The notes under the pieces: model-generated
Told to the model about the DNA's origin: nothing
The model's input: the letters and a program-made list of their open reading frames with translations, nothing else
Databases searched by the model: none
NCBI GenBank assembly: GCA_021014325.1
Contig: CM037461.1
Coordinates: 24,351,376 to 24,415,375, forward strand
From: Plazaster borealis
Taxonomy: Eukaryota > Echinodermata > Asteroidea > Forcipulatida > Labidiasteridae
Reading direction: 5' to 3'
DNA length: 64,000 bases
Part shown: one piece after another, positions 63,806 through 64,000 of the stretch
Numbering within the stretch: the stretch's first letter is position 1
Layout of the letters: the number at the start of each line of letters is the position of its first letter
Position numbers and translations under genes: made by a program

Positions 63806-63939
63806 CTGAATGTGTTAATAACAAGGATAATAATAATATTAGTGGACATTTAAAATGCGCCATATCTGTCATAAATTACACTTATGAGACAATAATACAA
63901 TACCTTGTAAGGTATACAAGGTGAGGTGGCGCATATTAC

Positions 63940-64000
63940 TGCCAGAACAGCCAGAAACACGGGGGCAAACCCCTTTATTTTACGATAAATGTACTGGTTT
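63940..64000 (-). mobile_element. SINE family 3 fragment at window edge
   Basis: aaacacgggggcaaacccct and ttacgataaatgtactggtt match, in reverse, the family 3 phrases ggggttcgccccggtg and cagtgcacttatcgtaa. Continues past the edge. Confidence 0.6.

Overview
The window is animal genomic DNA: AT-rich, intron-dense and full of short interspersed repeats. Almost all recognisable coding sequence belongs to one very large gene on the minus strand. I traced 80 coding exons from about 63.8 kb down to about 0.14 kb. They encode roughly 4,275 residues, made of tandem MAM domains (25, the first and last incomplete) and six LDL-receptor class A (LDLa) modules. This is the architecture of MAM and LDL-receptor class A domain-containing proteins (MALRD1/Diet1-like), which are extracellular. 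Exons continue off both ends, so no start codon, signal peptide, membrane segment or stop codon is visible. A marine invertebrate deuterostome, perhaps an echinoderm, would fit the gene type and repeat content, but this is an inference and is not proven here.

Layout in transcription order (right to left). 63.8-33.0 kb: MAM1-MAM12, an uninterrupted MAM array. 33.4-25.6 kb: MAM13-LDLa1-MAM14-LDLa2-MAM15-LDLa3-MAM16. 25.0-11.2 kb: MAM17-MAM21, again only MAM. 11.4-0.14 kb: MAM22-LDLa4-MAM23-LDLa5-MAM24-LDLa6-MAM25, which mirrors the MAM13-MAM16 block in order and in several exon sizes. The basic MAM unit has four coding segments, called a to d below. In every MAM the borders a/b and d/a are phase 1 where an intron is present; introns between b, c and d are variably present, moved or lost. 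All junctions from 63805 to 2043 are phase-consistent and sum to exactly 4,208 codons.

The introns hold at least four tRNA-derived SINE families, many MITE-like elements with terminal inverted repeats, two fragments of non-LTR retrotransposon coding sequence, and five tandem-repeat arrays. No second host gene, RNA gene, promoter or CRISPR array was found.

The most notable feature is a set of local tandem duplications that copy an exon edge with its splice site into the adjoining intron. The best case is a 24-bp minisatellite just after the donor of exon 18445-18620. It contains six further donor-like sites, all in the same phase with the frame open, so splice choice there could add blocks of eight-residue repeats to the protein.
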